Assembly (NCBI GenBank): GCA_003996215.1
Contig: QJPP01003123.1
Span: forward strand, 186,001 to 250,000
From: Jaltomata sinuosa
Lineage: Eukaryota > Streptophyta > Magnoliopsida > Solanales > Solanaceae
Reading direction: 5' to 3'
DNA length: 64,000 nucleotides
Part shown: in pieces, positions 45,924 through 59,443 of the stretch
Numbering within the stretch: the stretch's first letter is position 1
Layout of the letters: each line of letters begins with the position of its first letter
Notes under the pieces: generated by a model
Seen by the model: the letters and a program-made list of their open reading frames with translations, nothing else
What the model was told of the DNA's origin: nothing
The model's database searches: none
Program-made: the position numbers and the translations under genes

Positions 45924-48900
45924 TGTCACGACCTGATTTCTCAGTCATGATGGCACCTATAACCCCCAGTAGGCGAACCAATTCCAGTAACCTGAAACGG
46001 TCAGTAATGGGCTACTATCTAATAATCTAAGCAGAAGAACAGTTTAATATACAGAAGAAAGGGAACAAGATGAAAAAAGTAGATAACAGGAATAATATAA
46101 ACAATGCGGAAGCTAAACCCAACCCAAAACATAGTATCATAGCATATAGGAGTTGGATCTACATAAGGAGTACAAGGGTCCAACATAATAAACACAAAGT
46201 TGTCTCCGAGTAGAAATAGAGTACATAATCAAAAGATAACTAAAAGCTAAGCTCCGGTCGCTAAGAGCTCACCCTTAGTCAAGAATTTCAACAAAACAGC
46301 ACCTCGTATGAGTCTCCTTGAGCTAATGGTGATGGCCTACACTAGGATCTACACCAGAAGATGCAGAGTGTAGTATAAGCACCAAATGCAAAGCATAAGG
46401 TACCCAGCAGGTATCATAGGCCGACTGGGCACATAAAAGATAAAAGCATAGTAACAGATAGAATAGAAGCAAGTAGTCACAGAAATTAATGAAAAGTACA
46501 CAGGAACTAGCCCAGAGGGAAGTAAATAGAACAAAACATACAAGGCTAACAAATAGAATATATATATACGCAACAGGCACAGGTGTAAACAAGAAATAAC
46601 GCACCTGGTATCCTTGCAATAACAATATATACATAATAAGTTTAAGAAATGGATGGTATACCGGTAACCTCAAGTACAAGGAAGGAATAAGGAGAGTAAA
46701 GATAGGCATTCTCAAAAACAAGAATCAATAACCCAACTAGCCTTACCAATCTCAAATCCAACAAGTAACAACTCAGTCGTATATAATCTTATAAGCATAA
46801 CTGTAACAGGGGGATAACACTATGATAAAGTAACAAGAGACTACATCTAGTCCCTCGGCCGCCCATACAACTGAGGAACACAAAAAAGTGAAAACAAAAC
46901 CCTCTAGCCTCCCATACAACCAGAGCGTACACTAAACAAATAGCAAACAAGGGTGGAGCCTCAAACAATGAATGATATGATGCATGATAACCTCAGGGTG
47001 GGATAAAAACTCTGTATGTACCTCATCTGGTGCCGATCGGGCCCAGCAGGTAGGTTCTATAGAAGGACACTGCCCGTATACCTCTACTTCATCATATACA
47101 CCCCCCCTCTGGACATCACAGCCCAAAGCCCTAGGCTCGAACGGCAAGGTCCATGGAGGTCTCAGTCCCCATACTAAAACTCAGTATCAAAACATGTCAT
47201 CCGGAAGAAAGTCCGGGTTCAAAATAGAGACCCAGTCTCAAATATACATGCCCAGACCCTATCCAGGACTAAAGTAGTGAAAAGATGTCTCAAAAACCCC
47301 TCCAAGGGTGCCCAGGACTAATCGGGTCTAAAACAGTAGAGTGTCATCTCAGGTGCTCGGTCCGATCGAGACTAAAACTCACCCCAAATCAGTAGAAACC
47401 TCAACTAGCACCCCGGCCCTACCGAGTCTAGCATTAATGGAAGAACTAGTGATAGAAATCATAAAATGACCTCCTCTTACCCCAAGAAGATTCACAAGTT
47501 AAGTTAAACCATTTCCAATTTATTTCCATTGAAAACGGGCCCCTCGGGCCATGCAAAGTTTAGAAAGACAATACCGGTATGCCCGAAGCTAAAACCATAG
47601 TAAAACATAGGTAAATCCTCTTTATATGCATGTAAATGATATGATCAAACACAAACAGCCGCCCAGCAGCTCACAATCAACCTATCAGCCCTGCAAAGGC
47701 TCCAAAGCTACTCAGCAAGCATAACCAGCCTAGAAGGATGTTTCTATGTCTGGGACTCACGGACATTCCCAATAACCCACATTCTACGTTCCAGAGTCAA
47801 CAAGGCCTCACAGGACCACAAGGATGAATAAAATGTATCAAACAAGTACTACAAACATCGGGGGAAGGAAAGTAGGTCGTACATGAATAAAGTGGTCAAA
47901 GTCTGTGGTACCAACCTAATAACCCAACCCAACGATGCCAGCTAGTACAATTTTATCTGATATATGCTAAGTCTATGAGATTAGACCGTAACCTACCTGT
48001 CGTCCGATGACAAGCTGCACAAATAACAGTCCAAGCCCGAATCACTCTGAGAGATCCTGAACAATGGTCAAACTATCAAAAACATCACTAATATAGTATG
48101 ACGAGTCTAACGATACTCATATCGATACAATTGTAGTCGGGTTGAAATCCGAGTCAAAAGTAGGCCTATAGGGCCCACAACCTGAAACCAAAAATTAAAA
48201 AGAGCACGATGACCACCACGATGCCAAGAAGGCATGCTCCAAATTTGAGCACAATTTGTGAAGAGAAGGGTGCCACAACAATCCGCTAAAGTTGGGGTTT
48301 AAAGATGGAATTTCATGACTAAAAATCGGAAATTAGGCAAGGAATTACTCACCGAAGTGGAATTTAAGCCAATACAGAGAATTCTTCAAACCCACAAACA
48401 TGCACTAGCTAGGAGGAAGCCACTACACAATTTTCAAGCTTTTGAAATGAGCAATAATAGTGGATTTAAAGGGAAGAACAAGAGGAATCAAGTTTGGGGA
48501 AGAAAGCTTACCAAGTGAAGAACCACGGATCAATGATGAACAATTAATTTCCCGAGGCTAGAACTGATCAAGAGCAATTTAGGAGAGTGTATAAATGCTT
48601 TTAGAGTGAAAAAGTTGGGAGAAAAATGGCTGGAAAAATGAACACAAAGAAATATATAGTTGCAGGAAACGGGACAGTGCCAATGGAGCCCAGGTAGCGC
48701 TATCGCGCTGGCCAGCTGAAATGCGCTTGAGCACGATCGTGCTGGGCTAGCGCTGATGGCGCTGAAGGCCTGGCCTGTAACTTTTTTCAGTAATTTTTTG
48801 AAAACTCCATAGGGCATTCTGGGCATAATTGGAAATCGATATTCAAAAATCAATAATGCTAATAGAGTGAAAACAATGTTCCGGACTCAACGGAATCGAC

Positions 48901-49442
48901 AAAACATCCATACGAGGTTGTTTTGGAGAAATGTTGACCCAAGTCAACACTAACGAAAAGGAACTCAAAGGTTCGAAATGAGTCTGGCTCACTTGAAACC
49001 CAAACCAACCACCTTACCAACCCAAACTCATCATTCCGGAGCTGATGGAATAATCGGATTTTGAATCTGATACTTCGATCATCAAAAGTCACCCAAAGTT
49101 ACACCTTCAACTCCAAATGGCCTAAAAACAGAAAAACCACCAAAACCCATACCGAAAGTTCTCAGGCCTCAACTAAAGGTCCAACTAGACTAAACTCAAT
49201 GCTTTGAAGCTAATGAAACTGTCAAAATTCAATACCGAGCACGTTAGCTAAGAATGTTGACTAAAGTCAATGATATTCTAAGTGAAGCTCTAAAACAGGA
49301 AAAAGGTCAAAAAGACCAAATAAATGACCAAGGCACTGAACTATCGGTCCTATCAAGCCATAAATGTCTTAGGTCCGCTACAGGAAAGCTCTAATAGTAC
49401 AATAAATGCGTAAACACAAAGATGACCAGAAGGGTCATCACA
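45924..49442 (-). repeat. F 3' LTR
   Basis: It starts TGTCACGACCTGATTTCTC and ends GAAGGGTCATCACA, followed by the polypurine side ACATCCACTACTAAAAAG. The TATA box (CTATATATTT, minus) is at 48,650-48,659, with a GCGCT/AGCGC word block at 48,680-48,780 just upstream in the sense direction. No gene. Confidence 0.92.
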
Positions 49443-50883
49443 ACATCCACTACTAAAAAGACTTTCATCCTCGAAAGTCAAGAAGAAGGGAGTACCTGAA
49501 GGCTCGAACAACTGTTGATACTGAGCACGCAACTCACTCTTGGTCTCTGAAGTAGCCTCCTCAACTGGATGATGCCTCCACTGAACTTTCATAATCAGAA
49601 TCTCTCCAGATCTCAACCTCCTAATATCTCTGGCCATAATAGCTATCGGCTCCTCAACAAATGACAAACTCTCATCTAACTGAACGAATCCCAATGAAAC
49701 ATATGAGACTCATCTGGCACATACTGGCGCAATATCGAGACATGAAAAACTGGGTGAACAGCTGAAAACAACGAAGGCAAAGCTAATATGTAGGCAACAT
49801 TACCAATCCTCTGTAGAATCTCAAATGGCCCAATAAACTTAGGGCTAAGCTTGCCCCGCCGACCAAATCTCATCATGCCCTTCATGGGCGATACTCGAAG
49901 GAAAACTAAGTCACCAACACTGAACTCCAAGGCATGAAATATACTATCAACATAGCTCTCCTGCCTACTCTGGGCTGCTCTAAGTCTATCCTGAATCAAA
50001 CAGACTCGGTCTAAGGAACCTATAACCAAATTTATACCTTGCGGTCTGAACTCTAACCCATCAAACCAACCAATTGGCGATCTACAATGCCTACCATACA
50101 AGGCCTCAAAAGGTGCCATGCCGATGCTCGAATGGAAACTATTATTATAAGCAAACTCGGCCAGAGGCATAAACTGATCCCATGAACCTCTAAAGTCAAG
50201 TACACAAGCCCAAATCATGTCCTCCAGGACCTGAATAGTCCTCTCAGACTAGCCATCTATCTGAGGGTGGAAAGCGGTACTAAGCTAAACCTCAGTACCC
50301 ATATCCCTCTGTATAGCTCTCCAAAACTAAGATGTGAACTGCGTGCTGCGGTCTGAAGTAATAGAAGCTGGGACCCCGTGCAACCAAACAACCTCATGAA
50401 TGTAAATCTGAGCTAACCTCTCAGCATCGTAGGAAGTCTAAACCTGAAAAAGTGGGCAGACTTAGTCAGTGGATCCACAATCACCCAAATGGAATCAAAA
50501 ACCTGAGAAGTATGAGGCAAACCAACAATGAAGTCCATAGTAATGCCTTCCCACTTCCACTCAGGAATGGGAAGTTGATGCATCAAGCCACCTGGTCTCA
50601 TGTGCTCGAACTTCACTTGCTGATAGTTCAAGCACCGAGATACAAACTCCACTATGTCCCACTTCATACCACACCACTAGTAAAGCTGTCTCAAATCTTT
50701 ATACATCTTCGTTGCACCAGGATGAATGGAGTATCTAGAATAATATGCCTCACGGAGTATCAACTGCATCAAATCACCAACCCTCAGAACACAGAGTCGA
50801 CCATGAAACCTTAGAATACCATTAGAACACAAAGTATCTTGGTTGGCCTCACCCCGAACTACCTGATCATGAAGGTCGCACAA
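49443..50883 (-). pseudogene. F integrase and chromodomain, broken
   Basis: Zinc segment YSIHPGATKMYKDLRQLY (50,677-50,883) with CLNYQQVKFEH, where the last CX2C Cys is Tyr. Core MDFIVGLPHTSQVFDSIWVI (50,413-50,667) and SDRSTQFTS near 50,335; SERTIQVLEDM supplies the Glu at about 50,215-50,245. SFHSSIGMAPFEALYGRHCR and KFIGPFEILQRIGNVAYILA are at 49,676-50,218. The chromodomain IMARDIRRLRSGEILIMKVQ with WRHHPVEEAT is at 49,480-49,640. All three acidic catalytic positions are visible, but three frames are used. Confidence 0.85.
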
Positions 50884-50996
50884 ACTCTGATCCTCAAACT
50901 GTCAGCTCTGAATCTGATCAACTAGAGTAGAACGGACCTAAACACTGGCAAGAACTCTTCTAGGATCCAACAAGTCAAGCCTAATTAATCGGTTAG

Positions 50997-52386
50997 CTAA
51001 GGACTGGATGTCCAAGTCCAATGATCGCTCAGAACTGAAAGTGAAGCTAGGCTGCCCATACTCACCGCCTTCCGACTCAAGGCATCCGCTACCATATTTG
51101 CCTTGCCTGGATAGTATAGAATAGTGAAATCATAGTCCTTCAGTAGCTCAACCCATTTCCTCTGCCTAGAGTTCAGCTCCCGCTGACTCGTAATGTACTG
51201 AAGATTACAATGATCGGTGAATATCTCACAATGAACTCCATATAAGTAGTGCCTCAAGATCTTGAGCGCGAAGAATACTGCCACCAACTCCAAGTCATGA
51301 GTGGGGTAGTTGCACTCGTGAACCTTCACCTATCTCGACACATATGCTATCACTTGACCGTACTTCATCAACACATAACCTAGACTGACCCTTGAAGCAT
51401 CACAATACATGGAGAAACTCTGACCCTCAACCAGCAAAGTTAGAACTAGAGCTGAAGTCAATAAGGCCTTAAGCCTCTGAAAGCTATCCTCGCACTGATC
51501 TGACCACTGATATGGAACATCATTCCTAGTCAGCATAGCCAAGGGTGCTGCTATGGAAGAAAATCCCTCAATGAACCGTCTGTAGTACCCGGCCAAACCA
51601 ACAAAGTTGCAAACCTCAGTAGGAGTAGTAGGTCTCGGCCAATCACAAACCGCAGAAATCTTACCCGAATCAACTCTTATCCCATCCTTAGACACCACTT
51701 GCCCTAGGAATGTAACTAACTCGATCCAAAACTCACACTTTGAGAACTTGGCATAAAGCCGGTGATCTGTCAAAGTCTGAAGTACAGTACTCAAATGTTG
51801 TGCATGCCCGTCCCTACTCCTCGAGTATATCAGAATGTCATCAATGAAGACTATCATGAATATATCCAAGTACAGGCTAAGCACCCTATGTATCAAATCC
51901 ATAAAGGCTGTGGGGGGAATTAGTCAACCCAAAAGACATCACCAGGAACTCATAGTGTCCATAACGTGTCCTGAATGTTGTCTTAGGGATGTCCTCCACC
52001 CTAATCCTCAACTGATGGTAGATGGACCTCAAATCAATCTTTGAAAACATGGCTGAACCCTGGCACTGACCAAACAAGTTATCAATCCTTGGCATCGGAT
52101 ACCTATTCTTCACTGTCACCTTATTCAACTGTCGATAGTCAATACACATCCACATCAACCCATCCTTCTTCTTCATAAAGAGGACAGGAGCACCCCAAGG
52201 AGACAGACTCGGTCTAATGAACCCCTTAGCTAACAAATCCTGGAGCTTCTCCTTAAGCTCTCTCAACTCAGCAGAAGCCATACAGTAGAGAGGAATAGAA
52301 ATGGGCCTGGTGCCCGGCTTTAACTCAATGGAAAAAATCAACATCTCTCCCAGGTGGAAGGCCTGGCAGGTTGGTAGGAAACACAT
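50997..52386 (-). pseudogene. F reverse transcriptase and RNase H, nearly open
   Basis: RT: KKKDGLMWMCIDYRQLNKVT (51,886-52,386), then a 190-codon stretch at 51,330-51,902 with FMIVFIDDILIYSRSRDGHA, keeping the FIDD site, and GLAGYYRRFIEGFSSIAAPL. RNase H: MYCDASRVSLGYVLMKYGQV, HDLELVAVFF, EIFTDHCNLQY and MVADALSR, so its four acidic residues are present. RT and RNase H share a frame with one stop at 51,330; the N-terminal RT part is in another frame. This is the least damaged RT here. Confidence 0.88.
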
Positions 52387-52599
52387 CTAGGAAGTCTCTA
52401 CCCACAGGAACAGACTCAGGAGGCGAAGAGTCAGCACTAGCATCTCGAACATATGCTAGATAAGCTAAACACCAATGGGATATCATCTTGCTAGTTCAAA
52501 GACAAGAAATGATCCCAAACGGTGCATGGCTAATAGAACTCTACCACACAACCGGGGATACAACGGGCATGGCTATGGTAATGGTCTTGGCATAGCAAT

Positions 52600-52880
52600 C
52601 AAAAACTGCACAGTGAGGGGATAATCAATCCATTCCCAGTATCACATCAAAATCCAACATATCAAGTATTATCAAGTCAGCCCAAGTGTCCAAATCACCA
52701 ACAAATATCACACAAGATCTCACGATCCGATCCACTACTAGAGAATCTCCTACTGAGGTCGAAACAGAAATAGAAACATGAATAGACAATGGCTCACTAG
52801 CCAACCCCAAACAAGGTAGAAAGTAGGCAGATATATATGAACAAGTGGATCCACGATCAAATTAAGCCATAGCAGACTGA
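52600..52880 (-). pseudogene. F aspartic protease, broken
   Basis: The active site FDRGSTCSYISAYF lies at about 52,815-52,862, with a stop two codons before it. TSVGDSLVVDRIVRSCVIFV and LDMLDFDVILGMD (52,625-52,810) complete the fold. The stretch 52,390-52,600 is the degraded linker to RT. Confidence 0.75.
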
Positions 52881-52971
52881 TGGCATACAGAAATTGTACT
52901 TGTAATCATAGCATCTGAGGCCTCTGCCTCCGGTCTCCCAGGGACCGCATAGAACTGATTATGACCTCCAC

Positions 52972-54455
52972 CTACCCAACTGCCATCCCTACCACCTGTT
53001 CTTCCACGTAGAGCACCACCCCTAGCCTGACCACCACCCCTTTTAGCTGAAGGCTAAAATACTCGTAAAGGATTGGCCAGCTGCCCTGTACCCTGATGGG
53101 GGAATCTCTAGCAAAATGATCAATTATGCCATAAGTAAAATAAGCCCCTGACGACCTACCTTGTCTGGATAAACTAGCAGAACTCATATACCCACCATGG
53201 CCTGATGCCCCAGAAGTTGTACCCCTCGAAGACTGACTGCTATAGCCCTGATAGCTGCTCTGACCCTGCTTGAACTGGGTATTAGCGGAAGTCTGAAGTG
53301 AATCCTGAACCGATCGGCTGGACTGGCCCTGGTGCTGCTATTGCTGATAACCCCAGCCCCACTGGCCTGAACCTCTACCACCATGTTTGGAACCACTATA
53401 GCCACCCTGATGTCGAGGGCTCTTATCTCTGGCCCCCTGATCATGTCGCTATAAGTCCTCTATAGTATGGGCATAGTCTGTGATAGCCTGAAATGATCGA
53501 CCACTAGCAACCAATATCTCAGTTGGCTGCCTAATCTCTGGCCTTAAACCCCATACAAATCTGTGAATCCTATCTGCCTCGATAGGAATGATCATAGCTC
53601 CAAACGGTGCTAGATGATGAAAACGGGTCTCATACTCTGAGACATTTATAAAATCTTGCATAAGCCGAGTAAACTGCTCCCTGCAATGCTCACAATCACT
53701 CTGAGGTAGGAACTTGGCCATAAAGACCTCATAGAACTTAGACCAGGTCAAAGGAGGCGATGTAGAAGATCTGCAAGCAACCTGTTCCCTCCATCATAAC
53801 TTTACTGGACCTCCAGCTGATACATAGTATATCCAACTCCGTGAGTCTCTAGTAATCCTAGATGGTGTAACATCTCCTCACAGGTAGTAATGAAGTCATG
53901 TGGGTCTTGACCCGATATACCAGCAAACCTCAGTGGTGCCAATCGCAAGAACCTACCCCAAGCCTTATGCTCCTAATTTGTCATAGCTGGGCGAGGAGCA
54001 AGAGGTTGTGCAACTGAAGGGATCGTAATAATCTCGGCATGGGGAGACATAGTAGCAGGCTATGCTCCTGAACTCTGAACACCCAGGGCAGCCCCCTGAG
54101 CGGGTGTCTATGCTACCTCAGAAGTTCTCTCTCCAATCATACCCAATAGATGAACAAGTAAACCCCTAATAATCGAAGACTGAACTGGTGCTGAAGCTAG
54201 CACAGAAACTAGTGCTGGAACTGGTGGCACATGGGGTACCCCCGAGCCCACATACTGCTGCTCTGGAGCGAACTCTGCCTCGTAGTCATACTCGGGCTCT
54301 ACCTCAACTCTAGCAGCCCTAGCTGGTGTCGCTTCTCAAGGGAATCCATGACCCCTACCTCTACTCCTATGACTACCCCGGCCCCTAGCTGGAGTTGGAG
54401 GTGCAGGGGCATGAGGCTCTCCTTCGCCAGAAGCTAAAGATCTCGTACGAACCAT
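52972..54455 (-). pseudogene. F gag, broken
   Basis: The ATG at 54,455-54,453 opens MVRTRSLASGEGEPHAPAP and an Arg/Gly-rich stretch, with a stop near 54,340. The capsid (retrotransposon gag) domain is best seen at 53,449-53,751: MTWSKFYEVFMAKFLPQSDC, FTRLMQDFINVSEYETRFHH and RFVWGLRPEIRQPTEIL. The Gln/Ser/Gly-rich linker at 53,184-53,444 precedes a ruined zinc knuckle, YFTYGIIDHFARDS, in which the Cys residues are gone. Confidence 0.82.
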
Positions 54456-54653
54456 CTGCGGAAGAGTGAACTAGAGTAAGTCAGATTTCCAGAAACTTTC
54501 AAGGATACTACACATGAGATAGAAAAAAGAAAAGTCCAATTTTTCCTAAGATGTCACTATAGCCTCCAAAAGATTGAGTACGGACGTCTCTACCTCGATC
54601 CGCAGGACTCTACTAGACATTGGCTCCTATACCGATGACACCGGTGAACCTAG

Positions 54654-54666
54654 GGCTCTGATACCA
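54654..54666 (-). other. F primer-binding site
   Basis: GGCTCTGATACCA reads TGGTATCAGAGCC, an exact initiator-Met tRNA complement, 3 nt inside the 5' LTR. Confidence 0.92.
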
Positions 54667-54669
54667 AGC

Positions 54670-57600
54670 TATCACAACCCGATTTCTCTGTCATGATAGC
54701 ACCTACAACCCCCCCCCAGTAGGCGAACCAATTCTCGCAGCCTGGATTTGTCAGTAATGGGCTACTATCTAACAATCTAAGTGGAAGAATAGTTTAATAT
54801 GCGGAAGCAAGGGAACAAGATGAAGAAAATAGATAAGAAGAATAGTATAAATAATGTGGAAGCTAAACCAAACCCAAAACCTGGTATCATAGCATATAAG
54901 AGTTGGATTTACATAAGGAGTACAAGGGTCCAACACAATATACACAAAGCTATCTCCGAGTAGAAATAGAGTACATAATCAAAAGATAACTAAAAGCTAA
55001 GCTCCAGTCGCCAAGAGCTCACCCTGAGTCCAGAATATCACCAAAATAGCACCTCGCATGAGTCTCCAAGAGCTAACGGTGGTGGCCCACACTAGGATCT
55101 GCACCAGAAGATTCAGAGTGTAGTATGAGCACCAAATACGAAGTATAAGGTATCCAGTAGGTATCATAGGCCGACTGGGCACATATAAGATAAAAGCATA
55201 GTAACAGACAGAATAAAAGCAAGTAGTCACAGAAATAAATGAAAAGTACACAGGAACTAGCCCAGAGGGAAGTCAATAGAACAACATACAAGCTTAACAA
55301 ATAGAATATATATATACGCAACAGGCACAGGTGTAAGCAAGAAATAACGCACCTGGGATCCTTGCAATAATAGTATATACATATTAATTTTAAGAAATGG
55401 ACGGAATACCGGTAACCTCAAGTACAAGGAAGGGAGAAGGAGAGTAAAGATAGGCATGCTCAAAAACAGGAATCAATAACCCAACTAGCCATACCAATCT
55501 CAAATCCAACAAGTAACAACTTAGTCGTATATAATCATATAAGCATAACCGTAACAGAGGGATAACACCAAGATAAAGTAACAAGAGACTACATCTAGTC
55601 CCTCGGCCGCCCATACAACTGAGAAACACAAAAAAGTGAAAACAAAACCCTCCGACCGCCCATACAACCAGAGCGTACACTCAACAAACATCAAACAAGG
55701 GTCGAGCCTCAAAAATTGAATGATATGATGCATGATAACCTCAGGGTTGGATAGAAACTCTGTATGTACCTTCTCCAGTGCCGATCAGGCGCAGTAGGTA
55801 GGTTCCATAGAAGGACACTGCCCGTATACCTCTACTCTGCCGTATACACCCCCTCTGGCATATGCAGCCCAAATCCCCAGGCCTGGATGCCAAGGCCCAT
55901 GGAGGTCCCGAACCCCATACTAAAACTCAGTATCAAAACATGTCATCCGGAAGCAAGTCTGAGTTCAAGATAGAGACCCAGTCTCGAATATGTATGCCCA
56001 GACCCTGTCCAGGACTAAAGTAGTGAAAAGATGTCTCAAAAACCTCTCCAAGGGTGCCCGATCATAATCGGGTCTAAAATAGTAGAGAGTCATCTCAGGT
56101 GCTCGGTCTGACCGAGACTAAAAATCACCCCAAATCAGTAGAAAACTCAACTAGCACCCCGGCCCTGCCGAGTCTAGCATTAATGGGAAAACTAGTGGTA
56201 GAAATCATAATATAACCTCCGTTTACCCCAAGAAGATTCACAAGTTAAGTCAAACCATTTCCAATTTATTTCCATCGAAAACGAGCCCCCAGGGCCATGC
56301 AAAGTTTAGAAAGACAATACTAGTAGGCCCAAAGCCAAAACCATAGTAAAATATGGGTAAATCCTCTTTATATGCATGGAAATGATATGATCAAACATAA
56401 ATAGCCATCCAGCAACTCACAATCAACCTATTGGCCCTGTACAGGCTCCAAAGCTACTCAGCAAGCATAACCAGCCTAGAAGGATGTTTCTATGTCTGGG
56501 ACTAGCGAACATTCCCAATAACCCACCTTCTATGTTCAAGAGTCAACAAGGCCTCACAGGACCACAAGGGTGAATAAAATGTATCAAGCGAGTACTACAA
56601 ACATCAAGGGAAGGAAAGTAGGTCGGACATGAATAAAGCGATCAAGGTCTGCGGTACCAACCTAATAACCCAACCCAAGGATGCCAGATAGTACAATTTT
56701 ATCCAATATATGCTAAGTCTATGAGTTTAGACCATAACCTACCTGTCGTCCGATGACAAGCTGCATGAACGACACGTCCAAGACCAAATCACTCTGAGAG
56801 ATCCCGAACGATGGTCAAACTATCAAAAACATCAATAATATAGTAAGACGAGTCTAATGATACTCATCTCGCTACAATTGTAGCCAGGTCAAAATTTGGG
56901 TCAAAAGCGGGCCCGCGGGTCCCACAACCCAAAACCAAAAATGAAAAAGGGCACGATTACCACCACGATGCCAAGAAGGCATGCTCTAAATTTGAGCACA
57001 ATTGGCCAAGAGAAGGGTGCCAAAACAGCTCGCTCAAGTTGGGGTTTGGAGATGGAATTTCAAGACTAAATATCAGAAATTAGACAAGGAATTACTCACC
57101 AAAGTGATAGAATTTAAGCCAATACGGAGAATTCTTCAAACCCACGAACATGCACGAGCTAGGAGGCAGCCACTACACAATTTTCCAAGCTTTTGAAATG
57201 AGCAACAATGGTGGATTTAAAGGAAAGAAGAAAACGATCAAGTTTGGGGAAGAAAGCTTACCAAGTGAAGAACTATGGATCAACGTTGAACAATCAATTT
57301 CCGAGGCTAGAACTCATCAAGAGCAATTTAGGAGAGTGTATAAATGTTTTTAGACTGAGAAATTTGGGAGAAAATGGCTGGAAAAATTAACACAAAGAAA
57401 TATATAGTTGCAGGGAACTGGCCAGTGCCAACGGTGCCCAGGCAGCGCAATCGTGCAGGCCATCCAAAACGCACTTGAGAGCGATCGCGCTGGGCCAGCG
57501 CCGATGGCGCTGAAGGCCTGGCCTGCAACATTTTTTGATAATTGAAAAACTCCACGGGGCATTTCGGGAATAATAGAAAACTGATATTCAAAAACCAATA

Positions 57601-58188
57601 ATGCTAATAGAGTGAAAACAATGTTACAGACTCAACAGAATCGATGAAACTTCCATATAAGGTCATTTCGGAGAAAAGTTAACCCAAGTCAACACTAATG
57701 AAAAGGAACTAAAGGCTCGAAATGAGTCTGGCTCACCCGAAACCCGAACCAACCACCTTTCCAACCCAAACTCATCATTCCAGAGCTGAAGGAATTGTCG
57801 GATTTCTAATCCGACACTCCGATCATCAAAGGTCACTCAAAGTTACAATTTCAACTCCAAATGGCCTGAAAATAGAGAAAACCACACAAAACCTATACGG
57901 AAGTTCTCAGGCCTCAATTGAAGGTCAAACTAGACCAAACTCAACACTCCGGAGCTAATAGAACTGCCAGAATTCAATTTTGAGCACGTTAGCTAAGAAT
58001 GTTGACTAAAGTCAATGATATTCTAAGTTGAAGCTCTAAAACAGGAAAAAGGGCAAAACAATCAACCGAATGACCAGGGCACCGATCTATCAGTCCCAGC
58101 AAGCCATAAATGACTTGGTACAGCTATAGGAAAGCTCTAATAGTACAATAAATGCGTAAATGCAAAGATGACCAAAAGGGTCATCACA
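54670..58188 (-). repeat. F 5' LTR
   Basis: It starts TATCACAACCCGATTTCTC (TG now TA) and ends AAAGGGTCATCACA, 3,519 bp. The TATA box is at 57,398-57,407 and the word block at 57,425-57,525. Hydrophobic open frames near 55,000-55,730 recur in the other LTR and are not genes. Confidence 0.92.
57398..57407 (-). promoter_or_regulatory. F promoter TATA box
   Basis: AAATATATAG on the plus strand reads CTATATATTT on the minus strand, in the 5' LTR, directly downstream of the GC-rich word block. The same sequence is kept in the 3' LTR at 48,650-48,659. Transcription would run toward 54,670. Confidence 0.65.
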
Positions 58189-58195
58189 GGAGGTC

Positions 58196-58352
58196 ATGTG
58201 GAAAAATACTCATGTCTTACAGGTCCTCATAATTCCATGGGCTCGACCATGCGGAAAGGTCTCACACCTTACAGGTCTTCACAGAGCCACGAGCTCAACA
58301 ATGCAGATAGGTTTCACACCTTACAGGTTTTCTTGAGCCCTCTAGGCAATCG
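58196..58352. repeat. Three tandem units of about 53 bp in LTR G
   Basis: Units start at 58,196 (ATGTGGAAAAATACTCATG), 58,249 (ATGCGGAAAGGTCTCACACC) and 58,301 (ATGCAGATAGGTTTCACACC). Each contains CTTACAGGT(C/T)(C/T)TC and a GAGC(C/T) word. F inserted at the left edge of the array. Confidence 0.75.
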
Positions 58353-59443
58353 CAATCATAAAATATAACAAAACATAAAACAATATGCAGCACATAATAC
58401 AATACAAACTTAATAAATATCCCCCCAAGTACTCAATAACCATTGTACCTCCTCCGTACCACAACCCACTATGATTAACCCGACTATCACCATAATCCAA
58501 TAACCACAACTATATATACACCACATTTTGCTTCCAACTTAACACGAAACCAACATCACCGGATATGAGTTTTTTTTAACAAAAATAATAACAACAATAA
58601 TTGAGAGACATCTCACAATATTCTTTGATAGCCTGCTAGACACGAAAATTTCAAAGCTTAAGGAATTATGCCAAAAAAAAAGAACCTTGACATACCTAGA
58701 ATCCAAAATTGAATAACTTGACGTAGATAATCAATTTTCTCTCGATAATCAAATAAAATGTCAAAATATTTTCCTATTACTCTATTTTTTCCCCAACGTG
58801 CATAAGCCGTATATATTTCTATATGCAGCAGCTTTAAATTCACAATTTGGTAAGAAGAAGTAATGAAACAGGAATGTTGAAATTCATGAATATATGTTAA
58901 ATCATTGCAGCTAACGCCTATAAATGGTTTAAAGTTGCTTAAATGGAAAGGAATGTTATAAAATGAATTGGTACCACTAATAAATTCCCCTAATGTCGTA
59001 TATTCCTTCCACTTCCACGTGAAATTGGGGGTGGCAACTCTATATTCATTTTGATCCCATTATATATAAATATTTGGGTATTAGATAAGACCGCGATAAA
59101 ATATATATAACTTTTACATATACTACAAATAATAAAATATTATGTCGAATAAGGCCTACCTCATATAATTATAACTTTTCAAACATAACTAAACTTACTA
59201 TCTCTGTTAAAATATTAATAATTTATCAAACTCTTATAAAATAAATACTCACACAAAATACTTTGTTTCATAAATATTAAGACATTTTAGGAAGGCAATA
59301 AAAATATAATTTTTTACCAAACTCAAATTTCAAATCACACATTCTGAATTCGCGCGATTGTTAATAAAATTCTCAAATTTAGGCTCGTAAGCCTTTGATA
59401 CTGGACGAAGGACAACCTTAAAACACCTGGGTGTTACAGTTTT

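Larger units (their letters stand above)
45924..58188 (-). mobile_element. Element F: Ty3/gypsy chromovirus, complete ends, dead
   Basis: 12,265 bp, with target sites AGAGG (45,919-45,923) and GGAGG (58,189-58,193). The two LTRs are each 3,519 bp and the interior is 5.2 kb with gag, protease, RT, RNase H, integrase and chromodomain. Its LTR family differs from C/E and from D/B. Roughly a tenth of LTR positions differ in the stretches compared. All domains are recognisable but spread over three frames with stops. Confidence 0.92.
45154..59438 (-). mobile_element. Solo LTR G, interrupted by element F
   Basis: Pieces 45,154-45,923 and 58,194-59,438 form an LTR of about 2.0 kb. It begins TGCCTTTCCCTAAAATTGGAG and ends ACCTGGGTGTTACA, inserted in E gag. 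Flanks are ATTTT (45,149-45,153) and GTTTT (59,439-59,443), and the joined gag sequence matches C. No gene lies in either piece. The 58,360-59,400 part is very AT-rich. The minus orientation is inferred from the TG...GTTACA reading shared with the other minus-strand LTRs. Confidence 0.7.

Noticed and set aside
46323..46721. Hydrophobic minus-strand frame resembling a small membrane protein, also at 54,997-55,733, 17,442-17,797, 41,023-41,409 and 60,216-60,637
   Set aside because: It recurs only because the LTRs are copies of each other. Lengths and frames differ between copies, and no conserved start or codon bias is seen.
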